NCBI GenBank assembly: GCA_019448385.1
Contig: JAGTXO010000008.1
Location: 248,001 to 312,000 of the forward strand
Length of the DNA stretch: 64,000 bases
Origin: Diacronema lutheri
Lineage: Eukaryota > Haptophyta > Pavlovophyceae > Pavlovales > Pavlovaceae
Reading direction: 5' to 3'
The notes beneath the pieces were generated by a model. It was not told the DNA's origin and ran no database searches. It was given only the letters and a program-made list of their open reading frames with translations. Position 1 is the first letter of the stretch. The number at the start of each line of letters is the position of its first letter. The position numbers were made by a program, and so were the translations under genes. Shown one piece after another: positions 22,560 through 33,649 of the stretch.

Positions 22560-24933
22560 GCTGACCGCGCGGAGCACCTCTTTGAAGACGACGCTGCGCG
22601 TCACGAGGTCCGGGCCGAGCGCAAAGCGGACGCGCGACGTGTGCCCGACGCGCGAAGCGGCCACGTGGAGCTGGCCGTGCGTGAAGCACGGCTCGGCGAG
22701 CCACACGCCCGCGCACCCGAGCGCTTGCCCCTGCGCCTCGTTACGCCGGCCGCACCGGGGAACTGGCGGCGCATCCGCACAAGCGCGAACGTGCCGTCGT
22801 CGGGCGAGTGGTGGTCGACACGCGCGACGAGCACGGTGCTGTCGCGCCCGGCGGCCGCGCCGGGGCGTGCGCACTCGAGCAGCCGGCCGCCGGCGCGCAC
22901 GCCGCGCACGATCAGCCGCGTGCCGCCGCACAGCCCCTCGCCGGGCGAGAGGTTGCGCGGCAGCATCACCACCATCCCGGGCTTCAGGTCGAGGACGCGG
23001 TGCGGCATCTGCGCGTGCTCGAGCGAGTCGAGGAATTCGACCGACGCCCGCGCAATCTGCTTGCCCGCCCCGTCGTCGCGCCAGCTCGTCCGCCGACGCG
23101 CACCTCGCCGCCGCGCCCGGGAAGCGGCCGATCGCCAGCCAGTTGATCCGCGCCACGTCCGTCTGCTTGGCGCAGAGCACCGCGCGGTCGCACAGCGAGC
23201 CGTCGTCGGTCCAACACGTCGCGCCGTGGACAAAGTCGTCACGAGCTCCGTCGGGTAGGCCGAGCCCACGCGGATGGGGACGCCGCCGACGGCCTCGGGC
23301 AGCTGCACGGGATCGAGCGGGAATGCGCCGGGCATGGCCCCGGCCGCCGGCACCGCCGCGGGAACGGCGCCGTCGCCGGGGCTGCGCAGCAGCTCCGCCC
23401 ACTCGCCCGCGCCGAGCGCGTCGCCCGTGTCGCGCGCCGCGCTCGAGGCGCGAACGTTCTCGACCAAGGCGTGCTGCCGATCGTGCTGCCACGGCGCCGA
23501 GTACTTGAGGCAGGAGCGCACGATCTGCGCGCGCGAGCCGCGCCGCACCACCGGCAAGCACTGGCGAAAGTCGCCGGCGAGCAGCAGCGTCTCGCCGCCG
23601 AAGCGCTCGTCGACGCCCGTCACGTCGCGCAAACACCGATCAGGCGAGTCGAGGTGGCACCGCGTCTGCATCGGCGCCTCGTCCCACACGACCAGCCGCC
23701 GCGGCGGCCAGGGAGCGCCCGCGCTCGGAGCGCGGCACGCCATTGAACGGCTTGCCCGTCGGAGTCGGCACCGCCGGGCACCTTGAAGGTCAAGTGGAAG
23801 GTGCGGCCGTCGGGCAGCAGCGTGGCGGCGACGCCCGAGGACGCGCCCACGACGACCGCGTGCCCATCCGCGCGCACGGCGGCGATAATGGCGCGCTCGA
23901 CGAACGTCTTGCCCGTTCCGCCCGGCGCGTCGCAAAGATGCAGCCGGTTGCCCACGCCGCGCAGCGCCGATTTGACGACCGCGCCGTGGAGCGCGCACTG
24001 CTGGCCGCCCTCGGCCATCGCCGCGCGCGCCGCCGCCGCGCTCGCAGCCCGCTCGGCGCGATGGTAGCCCTGCGCGCGCGCGAGCTCGCGCCCGCCCGGC
24101 CCGGCCGGCGCGCGCGCCGTGCGCAGACCGGCCACCGCCGCGAGCGCCGCCGCGCGCTCGCGCTCGTCGGGCACGTACAGCCCCGTGGAGTCGAACGTGT
24201 CGGCCCAGGCGGGCACGCCGTACGAGGCGAAGGCGTCCGAGCCGGGCTGCGGCCGCTGCTCGGCGCGCTTCAGGAGCATGACCCCGCACACGTTCCACTT
24301 GGTGCCAAACATCGAGCCCGTGAGCCCCGTGTAGACGCGGTCGAGCTGCGTGGCGATGGCGCAGACGTCCTCGTGCCGGATCTCGTCGACCGGTTCGCGC
24401 CGCGCGTCGACGAGCGGCACGACGCGCTCGGAGCCCGCCCACGTGAACGTGCGCGTCGACATGTTCAGCCGCGTGTGCGCGAGCGTGTCGTCCTCGTACT
24501 TGGGCTTGACGGCGGGCGAGAGCTTGCCGCGCACCTCCTCCTTCGAGAGGCCGCGCGTGTTGAGCAGCTCCTTCTGGCGCGCGTGCACCGTCTCGACGCG
24601 CTGATCGTCGATGGCGCGCAGGGCGCCAAAGTAGGCGTCCATCTGCGCGAGCGGCGCGCCTTCAATCGGCAGCTCCTTGTCGGTCACGCCGGCCGTGTAC
24701 GCCGCCTTGTCGACGTCCGTCGGCCCGTACATGGTGCCAAAGTTGCCGTCGCCCGTGAGCTCGGGCCAGTCGACGACGCAGGGCGGCGAGACGAAGGCGA
24801 GCGCGCGGCGCGACGGCCCGTAGCTCAGCTTGTCGACCGTGCGCGCCTGCTCGCTCGGCTTGACCGGCCGCGTGCTCACGATCTCGCAGTTGACGAGCGC
24901 CGCGTCGAAGGCGCGCAGGTCGATGGCGGCCAT
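22560..24933 (-). pseudogene. PIF1/Helitron-type DNA helicase with N-terminal ssDNA-binding-like domain; broken copy
   Basis: Starts at ATG 24,933 (MAAIDLRAF). Residues 1-230 resemble the ssDNA-binding-like protein family seen in large algal DNA viruses and some mobile elements (signature GDGNFGTMYGPTDVDKAAYT, then DDQRVETVHARQKELLN and VYTGLTGSMFGTKWNV); this match is from memory. Then come superfamily-1 helicase motifs: Walker A DAPGGTGKTFVERAI (near 23,930), Walker B LVVWDEAPM (near 23,690), motif III LLLAGDFRQCLPVVRRGSRA, the Helitron-like LKPGMVVMLPRNLSPGEGLC (near 22,950), and the C-terminal GQLHVAASRVGHTSRVRFAL and VVFKEVL (near 22,600). All parts are present in order, but in more than one frame, with about three changes, so the copy looks broken unless unrecognised introns exist. 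I found no Helitron Rep nuclease domain nearby. Confidence 0.65.
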
Positions 24934-25408
24934 GGTCGTTGTGCGCGGGAGATCACGCTGCAGGCGGCTCCACAGTAGGTTCGAGAAAAAAAAAAGCTGG
25001 GCCAACGGTCAGTCGAGCGCCACAAGCAATCCTCGGGAGCCGGTGGCCCAACCCAACCCAACGATCTTCGTCGCCACCCTTCGCGCGTTTTCCGTTCGCG
25101 CCCAAGCAGACAATGAGACCACAATCTCGGTGCTGCTCGGCGCGATGATGGGCCTCAGCGGCTCGGTGGCGATCGTGCTCTACGTGCGCGCGCGACGTCG
25201 CGAGGTGCAGCACGGGCGCGTGGCGACGCCGCGCATCATCCAGCGCCAGCTCGAGCTGCAGCTGCCGTGGGGCCGGCCGGACGAGGCATCCGTCGCCTCG
25301 CGTGCCGAAACGCCGGGCGTCGAGGCCGCGTCGCGCTCGGTGCGCGACGCGGCGCCCGAGCCGGACCCGGACGAGGGCTACGTGCGCGTGGCGAGCGCGG
25401 CGTTCTGA
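24923..25408 (+). CDS. Possible small single-pass membrane protein, unknown function
   Basis: The 3' part (25,100-25,408) reads as a plausible protein: a transmembrane segment (ISVLLGAMMGLSGSVAIVLYV) followed by RARRREVQHGR and an acidic tail ending EPDPDEGYVRVASAAF and TGA at 25,406-25,408. The N-terminus is unclear. In-frame ATGs at 24,923 and 24,932 overlap the divergent helicase start and pass through an Ala/Arg/Lys-rich stretch, so the true first exon may lie elsewhere. I do not recognise a family. Confidence 0.35.
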   Translation: MAAMVVVRGRSRCRRLHSRFEKKKSWANGQSSATSNPREPVAQPNPTIFVATLRAFSVRAQADNETTISVLLGAMMGLSGSVAIVLYVRARRREVQHGRVATPRIIQRQLELQLPWGRPDEASVASRAETPGVEAASRSVRDAAPEPDPDEGYVRVASAAF

Positions 25409-25490
25409 GGCGCGCACGACGTCGCCCAGCCAGAGCAGCCCGGGGCGGGGCGAGTCCGGCTGCGCGGAGGTCCGGCTCGAGCGGGCGGGC

Positions 25491-25838
25491 GCCATGCTCT
25501 GAGGCGCCGCCGCTTTCTAAAAGGGTGTAGGGTGTAGGGTGTAGGATGCAAAACAAGCCCTCCCCACATTTGGGCCCGACGTCATTCCTTCTTCGAAGCC
25601 GTGACGTTACTCACATACGAGTACTTTTACTTAGTGTAGGATGTATCTATTCTCTAAGTATTTGCATAGTGTAGGGTGTAGGATAAGTACGGTTACGAAA
25701 GTCCTACAGGGAGTGAAGGAATGACGCTGTGACGAAAGAAGGAATGACGTCGGGCCCAGATGTGGGGAGGGCTTGTTTTGCATCCTACACCCTACACCCT
25801 ACACCCTTTTGAAAAGCGGCGGCGCCTCAGAGCATGGC
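25491..25838. mobile_element. MITE-like element, copy 1, arms of about 103 bp
   Basis: Terminal inverted repeats 25,491-25,593 and 25,736-25,838 match with only about three mismatches. Each runs from GCCATGCTCTGAGGCGCC through (GGGTGTA)3, then GGATGCAAAACAAGCCC, to CGACGTCATTCCTTCTT. The about 140-base interior is AT-richer than the surroundings and has no coding capacity. Long inverted repeats, small size and a second copy nearby fit a non-autonomous DNA transposon; no clear target-site duplication was found. Confidence 0.7.
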
Positions 25839-26049
25839 GGCTCGACAGCATGGCGCCCATACAGCATGGCGTCGTCCAGCGTCACGCTGCGTCGTGGTCC
25901 TGCCGCTCCTCCGTGGCGCACGGATGGCGCTCCTCCGTGACGCAGCCGAACGACGTCGCGGCGTCACGGCCCGGGCGCAGTCGCCATCCTGGACGCCACG
26001 CTGGACGACGCCATGCTGTCGAGGCGCCATGCTGTCGAGCCGCCATGCT
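25831..26049. repeat. Inverted repeat between the two MITE copies, 52-base arms
   Basis: Arms 25,831-25,882 and 25,998-26,049 contain AGCATGGCG(G/C) and GACAGCATGGCG motifs and pair with about three mismatches. The arms overlap the outer tips of both MITE copies, so the whole 25,491-26,374 segment is one nested palindrome. The repeated CATGGCG words give spurious short frames on both strands. Confidence 0.7.
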
Positions 26050-26374
26050 TTGAGGCGCCGCCGCTTTCTAAAAGGGTGTAGGGTGCAGGGTGTAGGATGC
26101 AAAACAAGCCCTCCCCACATTTGGGCCCGACGTCATTCCTTCTTTCGTCACAGCGTCATTCCTTCACTCCCTGTAGGACTTTCGTAACCGTACTTATCCT
26201 ACACCCTACACTATGCAAATACTTAGAGAATAGATACATCCTACACTAAGTAAAAGTACTCGTATGTGAGTAACGTCACGGCTTCGAAGAAGGAATGACG
26301 TCGGGCCCAAATGTGGGGAGGGCTTGTTTTGCATCCTACACCCTACACCCTACACCCTTTTAGAAAGCGGCGCC
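26042..26374. mobile_element. MITE-like element, copy 2, interior inverted relative to copy 1
   Basis: Same arms as copy 1 (one GGGTGTA unit is GGGTGCA) and the same interior in reverse orientation, nearly identical in sequence. The left arm keeps the GCCATGCT tip; the right end stops at GCGGCGCC and passes into unrelated sequence, so one terminus is about 12 bases shorter or the tip belongs to the flanking repeat. Near identity suggests recent duplication or gene conversion. Confidence 0.7.
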
Positions 26375-26789
26375 GAAGGTGGGAGGATGCCACCCGTATG
26401 CGCGCGTTTGAACGTGCGCGGACGGCCGTTGGCTTCGCGCCCTTTCGCCCACGGTTTGCGCGCCAACGGACCAGTCCTCCGCGGGCGCCGCGCATCGTCT
26501 CAGGGGCGGTCGGTGTGGTACGCCGCGCGCATCGTCAGCGCCGCGGCGTCGAGCTCGGCGAGCGAGGGCGCGTACGTGACGCCGCTCAGCACCTCGTCCG
26601 CGCCCGCCCTCGTCGCGCTCGCCGCCTCCGCAGTGCGCGCAGGCGGCTTCGTGACGGCACGCGAGGCCACGCCGCGCGCCGCAGGTGCCTTCGCGCGCTG
26701 CATCGTCTGTCTGCCGGTCCGACGCGCTCTGCTCTGAACGAACGGACGGCACGCCCGACGAGATCTCGTCGCGTGCACGCTCGCACAGC

Positions 26790-27622
26790 ATGTACCCCCA
26801 GAACGTCTCCGAGCTGCTGCCCGACGAGATCTTCGGCGACGAGCTGCTCGTCGACCGGCACTACCGCGTGCGCATCCTTCAGCGCGTCGCCCGCCGCCGC
26901 GATGCGGCCGAGGCCAACTTTTGGCTCGACGGCGGGCCCGCCGACTCGGTCGTCGGCGCGTGCATGTGCGGCCGAATCTACGCGCTCAAGTGCATGGGCC
27001 GGCTCGTCCGCGGCGCCCGGATCCTCGCGCTGCTGCGCAAAAATGTGGCGCTCGCCACGTGCCGCGCACACCTCATGGGCCACATGCTCCAGCGCATCGT
27101 CGGCGACAGCGGCGTCGCGCGGCTGCTGCAGCTGGTTGCAGCTCGTTCGCGAGGATCACGACACGCTCAGCGCCGAGCACCAGGCCTTGGAAGCACAGCA
27201 TGACACCGGCCATGTCATGCGACGGCATGTGCGCGCGCGCCGACGCGCTCTCCAAGGACCTCGCACGGGCGCACGAGCACGCTCACAAGCTCGATGGCTA
27301 TCTGGTGTGGTGCAGCGAGCGCCTCGGTGAGAGTGACTCTTTCAACGGAGCGCTCGAGAACCTGAACACGCGGTGCAGCATGAGATGTGCTGGCTCCACG
27401 CCGAGATGTCGTCGCTCGTTGCGAGTTCGCCCGAGGCTTACGCGAACGACAGCGAGGCCACCGACTTCAAGGACCACGGCGTGTGCGTCGAGTTCGATGT
27501 CTTCAACCGCGACGGGGTCGAGGGCGCGCCCGTGCCCGCGACCGCGCCCACGAAGGCAGAGCCGGGCATCGAGTCCGAGTGCATCGCGCCCGCACAGGCA
27601 GAGCCGGGCAGCGAGTCCGAAG

Positions 27623-27655
<33 letters not shown>

Positions 27656-27680
27656 GGCAGAGCCGCGCACCGAGCCCAAG
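26790..27680 (+). pseudogene. Unknown protein gene, apparently broken
   Basis: From ATG 26,790 the plus strand reads MYPQNVSELLPDEIFGDELL and continues well to about 27,140 (HLMGHMLQRIVGDSGVARLL). Protein-like sequence then goes on in other frames: REDHDTLSAEHQALEAQHD, then ARADALSKDLARAHEHAHKL, then EMSSLVASSPEAYANDSEAT. It ends in two repeats of the form PAxAEPGxESE and an Arg/Pro-rich tail. The shifts occur in short steps without convincing splice sites (one coincides with a duplicated CAGCTGGTTGCAGCT), so I read it as a decayed gene, though many small introns are not excluded. No domain recognised. Confidence 0.4.
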
Positions 27681-28425
27681 TGAGCCAACGTGCCGCCGAA
27701 CTCGCCCAAGCTCTCGTCGGTCGACAGTCAGGCCACCGAGTACAAGACCTCCTACGCGAACTCACGTGCTCGCCACCTGCAACGCCTCGAGTTTACGCAC
27801 GCGTTCGAGTCTGTGCAGGCCGAGGTCGCTTAGCCAAAGCGCGCCAAGGTTCCGGCCACCGGCGCATCCAGCCGCTGGCTGCGCAACACGGCGGTGCGCA
27901 ACACCCGCAGCTCGGCCAACGGCAAGTAGCGCGCCGGCGCAGCGCACGGTATGCCGCGGCGAGCTCAGTCGCGAAGAGTGTCCGACTGGCCGCGCCCTCC
28001 ACGGGGTGCACGCGCACTCGGCGCGGTCCGGTCAGTCAGGGGGCCTCAGCTTGCGCGATGCCAGTTGCGAGCCCCCCCGGAATCCGCCATTCTATTCTAC
28101 TAGGCGTAAATCACCCAAGCCCTTCCGGTCGCCCGCATTCCGGGGTCGGACCCTCCGTCGGCCCGGCTCGGGCCCTCCGTCCGCCGCGCCCGCTCGACCC
28201 CGAATTCTACTCCAAATCGGCCGGTCAGGAGGGTGTCTCGGTCCTAGGCTCGTCATAAGCCTCGCCCCGACCCCTCGAGCGCTCATTGGCTGGCTTTTAA
28301 CCCTTGATTGTACGACCCGGGTCGTACTCTCAGCCTTACACTGGCCGGACCAGCCCGGACCGCGCCGTATATAGACTACGCCAGCCTCGCGCCGCGGGCC
28401 GGGCGTCGCGAGGGGCGCGCCGAGC
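27681..28425. other. Intergenic interval downstream of the pecanex-like gene
   Basis: No gene found. It contains a pyrimidine-rich, AT-moderate stretch (28,080-28,380), an 18-base perfect palindrome, a CCAAT-like ATTGG at 28,285 and a TATATAGA at about 28,369. The last two resemble plus-strand promoter elements but no plus-strand gene follows before the antisense pecanex-like gene. Confidence 0.4.
28310..28327. repeat. Perfect 18-base palindrome
   Basis: GTACGACCCGGGTCGTAC. It could be a dimeric protein binding site or a cruciform; function unknown. Confidence 0.7.
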
Positions 28426-31400
28426 TCACTCCGGCAAAATGAGCGCGTCAACTTCGTCGAAGAGCTTGTCCAGGTCGTCCAACTCGTCGACGAGCACGCC
28501 CCGCGGCGTCATCTCACTGCGAAGCGCATCGCGCGCTGCGCTCGTGCCACCCCATGCTGAGCCGGGCGCGAGCTCGGCGACGCCGGCCATGCGCCCCTCG
28601 TGCCAGCTCTCGGCGCGCTGGTAGCCGTCGCCGCGCAGGGTGTTCATCGCAACGCTGCCGCACGCGCCGTGGCGCATCCCATCGCTGCCGTTACACGAGC
28701 CGATGCTGAGTGCGCGCGAGAGCGGCGTGGCGAGCGGTGTGCTGCCCGCGCCGTCGCGCCGGCCAACGCCGTCATCTGAGGCGCGCTGCGCGCGCCGGAT
28801 TGGCGGCCGAGCGGCGCCAGACTGCGCGCTGACGAGCGCGCCGAGCGTTGCGAGGTGTGCGCCGACGCCGTCCTTGCTAGCGCACGGGCTGCCGCCGCTG
28901 CCGCGCCGCGCAACGTGCGCGCTCCCGGCCGGAGGGGCGTGCGCCACGCCCGCCACGCCGCGCGGAGCGCTCGCGCGCGTGGATGCGCCGTCGACGCGCG
29001 CCTCCGCGCCGCTGTCAGCGCGGTTGCCTCCCAGCTCGTCGAACCCGTCACCGCTGCGCTCAGTTGAAGGGCGACGCAAGCACGCGCGCGTTGGCGTGGC
29101 GGGCCAGCCACTGGTGAGGCTGGGCACACCGTCGCGTAGCGAGTCGCCCAGGCCGAGCAGCCCGCCATCGCTCGCCGTACTGCGAACACTCTGGGCGATG
29201 GCGGTGGCCGCACACGCCGCGCAGCCGCCCGCTGCGGGCGCGGGCGCCAAGGCGCGCAGCGGCGGCGACGCGCTCGCCGCGGGCAGCACGGCGCAACTCG
29301 GCGCGTCGGCGGCGGAAGCCAAGGCGGGCAGGCCGTCCACCCCGCTCGAGAGCGGCGTGCGCATCGGAGCCGATTTGCTCTGCGCGCCACGCTTCGGCGA
29401 GCGCGACGCGTGTGCGCGCGGCGCTGCGTCGACGCGCGGCGGTGGCATATCGTGCAGACGCACACCCGGGCCATGCGGCGTGGGGGCGCCGCCCCCGTGC
29501 AACGGCGAGGCGGAGGAGGCGCGCGCCAGGTGCGCGCTCGCGCCGCCGTGCTGTCCGCACGTGCGCGTGCGCTCGGGGCTTTTGGGCGAGGCTGCACGAG
29601 GACCCGACGGCGCCGCGCGCTCGGCATCCGGCGGGGCCGCGCTCGCATTCGCGCACTTGGCGCTCGCGCCGGCGTGCGGCGGCGTCGGCTCGAGCGCCGC
29701 GCCGCCCGCGCCAGCGTCAACGTCGTCAGGCGTATCTGCGCAGAACGCGACCACGCCGTCGCCTTCGGGCACGCGGTCGCGCGCGAGCGCGGCGGCGGTG
29801 GGCGCATCGGCAGCTGCGCGGCGCGGCGCGGTGGCGGCCGGCGCGCGGCCGGAGCGCTCGGGCGAGACGTGTGTCTCGGCGTGCGCGCCGTGCAGCGCGC
29901 CGCTTGCGCGCGCGCGCGCACGCGCCGCTCCGGCCGGCGCGAGCGGCAGCACCGAGCCGCGCCTGCTGAGCACGGGCGCGCCGCTTGCGTGCGAGAGGAC
30001 GGCATCGTGCGGCAGTGCAAGTTGGCAGAGGCGCGGCGCAGCCGAGTAGGCTGGGTAGCCGAGGGGCGACGCGGCTGCCTGCACGGCCAGGTTGCGCAGC
30101 AGCCGGCTGTTTGCCTGTATAGAATAACGCTCGTCATCATCGTTGGCAGCGAAGAGCAGCTCGACGGAGAGGGAAGCCCACAGCGCGCCCACCACCGCGG
30201 ACGACCAGCTGCCGATCGTCGCCAGCTCGTCGCGCAGCGTGAGCAGCTGCACGCCGTGCGATGCCGCCGTGCTGCCGCGCCGCAGCCCGAAAAGGCGGGC
30301 CGTGCGCTTCGCCATCGCGTCCGACCAGCCCGCGCCACCGACGGGCCCGACGTGCCACTGGCGCTCGTCGGCCATCTGCACGAGCTCGCTGTAGATGGGC
30401 TCGCACTCGCGCTCGTCCCACAAGTCGTCGATGTGGAACGTGGCGGCCGCGTCGATGGCCAGCTTGGCAGCGTGCCGGTATGCGCGCAGCGCGAGGCGGA
30501 AGAGCTCGGGCGACTGCTCGCGCAGCGCGTCGAGCTGCTCCGAACGGGCGGGCACGCCGTCAAAGTTGCGCAGCACGTGCGACACGCCCGCGTCCACCGC
30601 CGTGCCCGCGCGCAGCCCAAAGCTTTCAAAAGTGGCGTGCACCCATAGGACAAGGCGGATGACCTTGGGCGAAGTTTGGCCCGCCCTGGCCGAGGGCGCG
30701 GGCGGCGACTTCCGCGCGGTCTGCGACGGGTCGAGCGCGAGCGCCGCGCAGCAGTGCGCGTCAAATGCGTACGGGAAGGGCACGGGCCCGTCCTCGCCAA
30801 CGCCGACGGCGGTGTGTGGCAGTGGCCGCGAGTAGCGGCCGGGCGCGACGCGCGTCGGCTTGCCCGCCGACGACGCCGCGTTGATGTCGGCGTCGGCGTG
30901 CTCGGCGAGAAGCTGCCACCACTCGTCGGGCAGCCCACCACTCCCCTTCCCGCCCGCGTGCTGCCGCGCGCGCAGCGCGTGCACGAGCGCGAACGCAAAG
31001 GCGTCGGACGCCCATCGCAGTCTCTCACGGTCGTGCAGCAGGCCGAGGAGCTGCGACGAGGCGATCGAGTAGGCGCGCACGCGCGCGCGCGCGAGCGGCG
31101 CGTACGCCGAGAGGAGCAGGCGCGTGCTGGGCGACGACTCGGACGATGGCCCGTCGCCCTCGTCCGAGTCAGCGGTCGAGGCGGTGGCGCGCGTGGCGGC
31201 GGCGCGCGGGGCGGCGCGCGCGCCGCCGCCGCGCGTCGGCTCGTCGCGCTCGCCGTCAAGCACGGCGGCGTTGAGCGCGTCGAGCGCGCCGCCCTCAACG
31301 TTGTGGCACGACGTCACGACGCGCTCGAGCCCACGCAGCACCACCGTGGCGTGACGGTACCCCGCCTCGGCCACCTGCACGATGCAGATCGCCTCGTCAA

Positions 31401-33649
31401 GTCGGAGCAAGAAAAGGGCGCCGCTCGAACAGCCCGCGCCGCCGTGCAGCCGGCCGTCGGCGAGCGCGCGCGGCAGCACGACGGCCGCGAGCTCGTCGGC
31501 GAGCTGCGCGTACGCCGCCGCATCTGCGTTCGCCATCGCCGCCTCCTCGCTCTCGGCACGCGCGCCGCCATCAGCCGCGCCGGCGGCTGCGCGCGCGTTG
31601 GGTGGCCTCGTCGCGTGCGCCGCATCGATCTGCAGGCCGTGCAGCGGCCAGAAGCGCGCGGGCCGCGGGAAGGCGACGACGAAGACGGGCAGGCCGAGCA
31701 GCGGCAGCAGCGGCGCGGCGAGCAGCGCGGCAAGCGCCGCAACGACGAGAAGCAGCGGGAAGGCGAGCGTCGATGCACGCAGTACGGCCTGCGCGCCCGC
31801 AAAGCCCTGCTTTGGGTCGGCGCGCACGCTGCTCAGCATGCAGAGCTGCGCGTGCACGCAGCTGCAGAAGCGGCGCGTGCGGTCGTGCGCAAACGCTGCG
31901 AGCGCGAGCGCGCCGCAAAGCGCAAAGTCGTCAAAATCGGCGCGCGCGAGCCAGCCGCCGAGCCCAGGCGCGACGCGGAGCGCGCGCCGCAGCCAGAGGA
32001 CGACGCACGCTTCGGCCGCTGCTCGCGCGGGCGCCTGCCACGGCCAACGCGCCGCGCGGCAGAGCAGGATGGCGTAGGTGGCGGCGGGTACAACGCCGCG
32101 CCGCGCGCCCGTGCCGAGCGTCGCGTGCAGGAGGAGGACGTGCGACGAGACGACGAACGCCGTGCAGCTTGGCAGCGGCAATTGGAGCGCGGCGTGCACC
32201 TGGCGCAGCGCGTGCACCACGCGCGGCGAGCGCAGCCACCGCGCCGTGCGCACGAGCCCGCGCAGCGGACGCGGCCTCTGCAGGTGCGCCGAGAGCGCGT
32301 GCGCGGCCCACACGCACAGCAGCGCGCAATCGAGCGCGAGCGTCGCGTCGCGAGCGGCAGCGGCGGCGCCACCGCCGCGCGCGCCGGCGGCGAGCGCGAT
32401 CGCGCCGCCGCCGCAGCCGGCGAGCGCGAGGACCGTCTCGCCGAGCGTGCTCAGCCGGCGCGCGCCCGCGCCAGGCACGCGTCCGCCCGTGAGCGCAAAT
32501 GCGGCCGCGGCGCCCGCCGGCCCGCCGCCCGCAGGCGCGGCCGTGCACAGGGGCAGCGGCAACGCAAGCAGCTGGCCGCAGCCGGCGGCAATGACGACGG
32601 CGGCGGCCGTGCTCGACGACGCGGCGACGCCGACGCCGAGCGCGGCGAGCCAGCTCAGAGCGAGCGCGAGCGCCGTGCGCTCGTCCGTCGCGCACGCCGA
32701 GCCGCCGTGCGCGCCGACAAGCCACTGCTCCGCCGCCCAGCTGAGCAGCACGCGCGCGGGCGGCAGCGTGCCGAATGGCCAAAGCAGCGGCAGAAGCGCG
32801 AGCAGGCCGGCGCCCACGCCGAATGCGGCCGAGCCGGGCGGCGCGAGCAGCAGCGCGCTGAACGAGCCCGCGTACAGTGCGCGCGACGCGCGCGCGAGGC
32901 CGCTGCCGTCCGACGTGTCCGCGTGCGCCACGTTGACGCCCGCGCCGATCGCCGAGCGCGCGTACAGTAATGGCAGCGTCGACAGCCAGACGCTCAACCA
33001 CCAGAGGAGCGCGCACAACGGCGCGAGCGCGCGCGGCAGGGTCGCGACTGCTGCGGGCAGTGCGAGCGTCGCTGCGCCCACCGTGCCGCCGCCGATGGCC
33101 GCCATCGCAAGCGCCGCGCGCGCGCCGCGGGCAAACGCGACAAACGCGAGCGCGTCAGCGCCGCTCACGGGTGCAGCGCGGTGGTCGGCGCCCTCCTCGC
33201 CATGGTTGAGCGCGCGCGCCTGCGCGACGCGACACGCCGGCGCGTCGCCGGCGCGCGCGCGTGAGGGTCGAGTGCTGCTGGCCGCGCGCGCGGGCCGCGC
33301 TGTGCGCACGCGTGGTCGGCGACGAGCGCTTGGGCGGCGCGCGCGGCGCGTCGCGCACCCGCTCGGTCTCCGGCGCGAGGCACGGGACGATGACGTAAAA
33401 GGCGAGTAAGAAGCATGCCATCGACGCGCCAACGGCCACCGCCGCCCTCCACGCCGGCAGGACAAGCGGCAACAGCGCGCCAGCCGCGGCGAGCGCAGCC
33501 GGCACGAGTGCAAGCGCGAGCTGCGCGATGACGATGGCGCGCGGCGCGAAGGGGTCGGCGCCGCCGATGGCGGCGAGGACGAAGCGCCTGCGCGCGAGGA
33601 GCGCCTTGTCCTCGTTGATCACGGGCGCTCTGCTCGCGCCCGCCGGCAT
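28426..33649 (-). CDS. Pecanex-like multi-pass membrane protein, two exons
   Basis: Exons 33,649-33,359 and 33,219-28,426 joined across a 139-base phase-0 intron (donor GTGCGC, acceptor GCGCAG) give about 1,694 aa. The N-terminal half has repeated hydrophobic segments (e.g. LPLLLVVAALAALLAAPLLP-type). The C-terminal half carries the pecanex signature blocks: LPVFVVAFPRPARFWP; LFLLRLDEAICIVQVAEAGY then RGLERVVTSCHNVEG; and DDDERYSIQANSRLLRNLAV then SPLGYPAYSA. Pecanex proteins are ER/membrane proteins linked in animals to Notch signalling; the role in algae is unknown. The last 400 residues are Ser/Pro/Ala-rich and probably disordered, ending in an acidic helix (DELDDLDKLFDEVDALILPE). I prefer ATG 33,649 because upstream in-frame codons offer only GTG. 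Confidence 0.82.

Noticed and set aside
25491-26374. Interstitial telomere or CRISPR-like array at the GGGTGTA repeats
   Set aside because: Only three tandem units per arm, always within the inverted-repeat arms; no regular spacers. A transposon terminus explains it better.
28369-28460. Plus-strand promoter (TATATAGA) driving a gene from about 28,440
   Set aside because: The downstream plus frame is antisense to the conserved C-terminal part of the pecanex-like gene.
30676-32970. Plus-strand 764-codon frame and other frames inside the pecanex-like gene
   Set aside because: Antisense to an exon with clear pecanex signatures; charged and Arg-rich composition typical of shadow frames.
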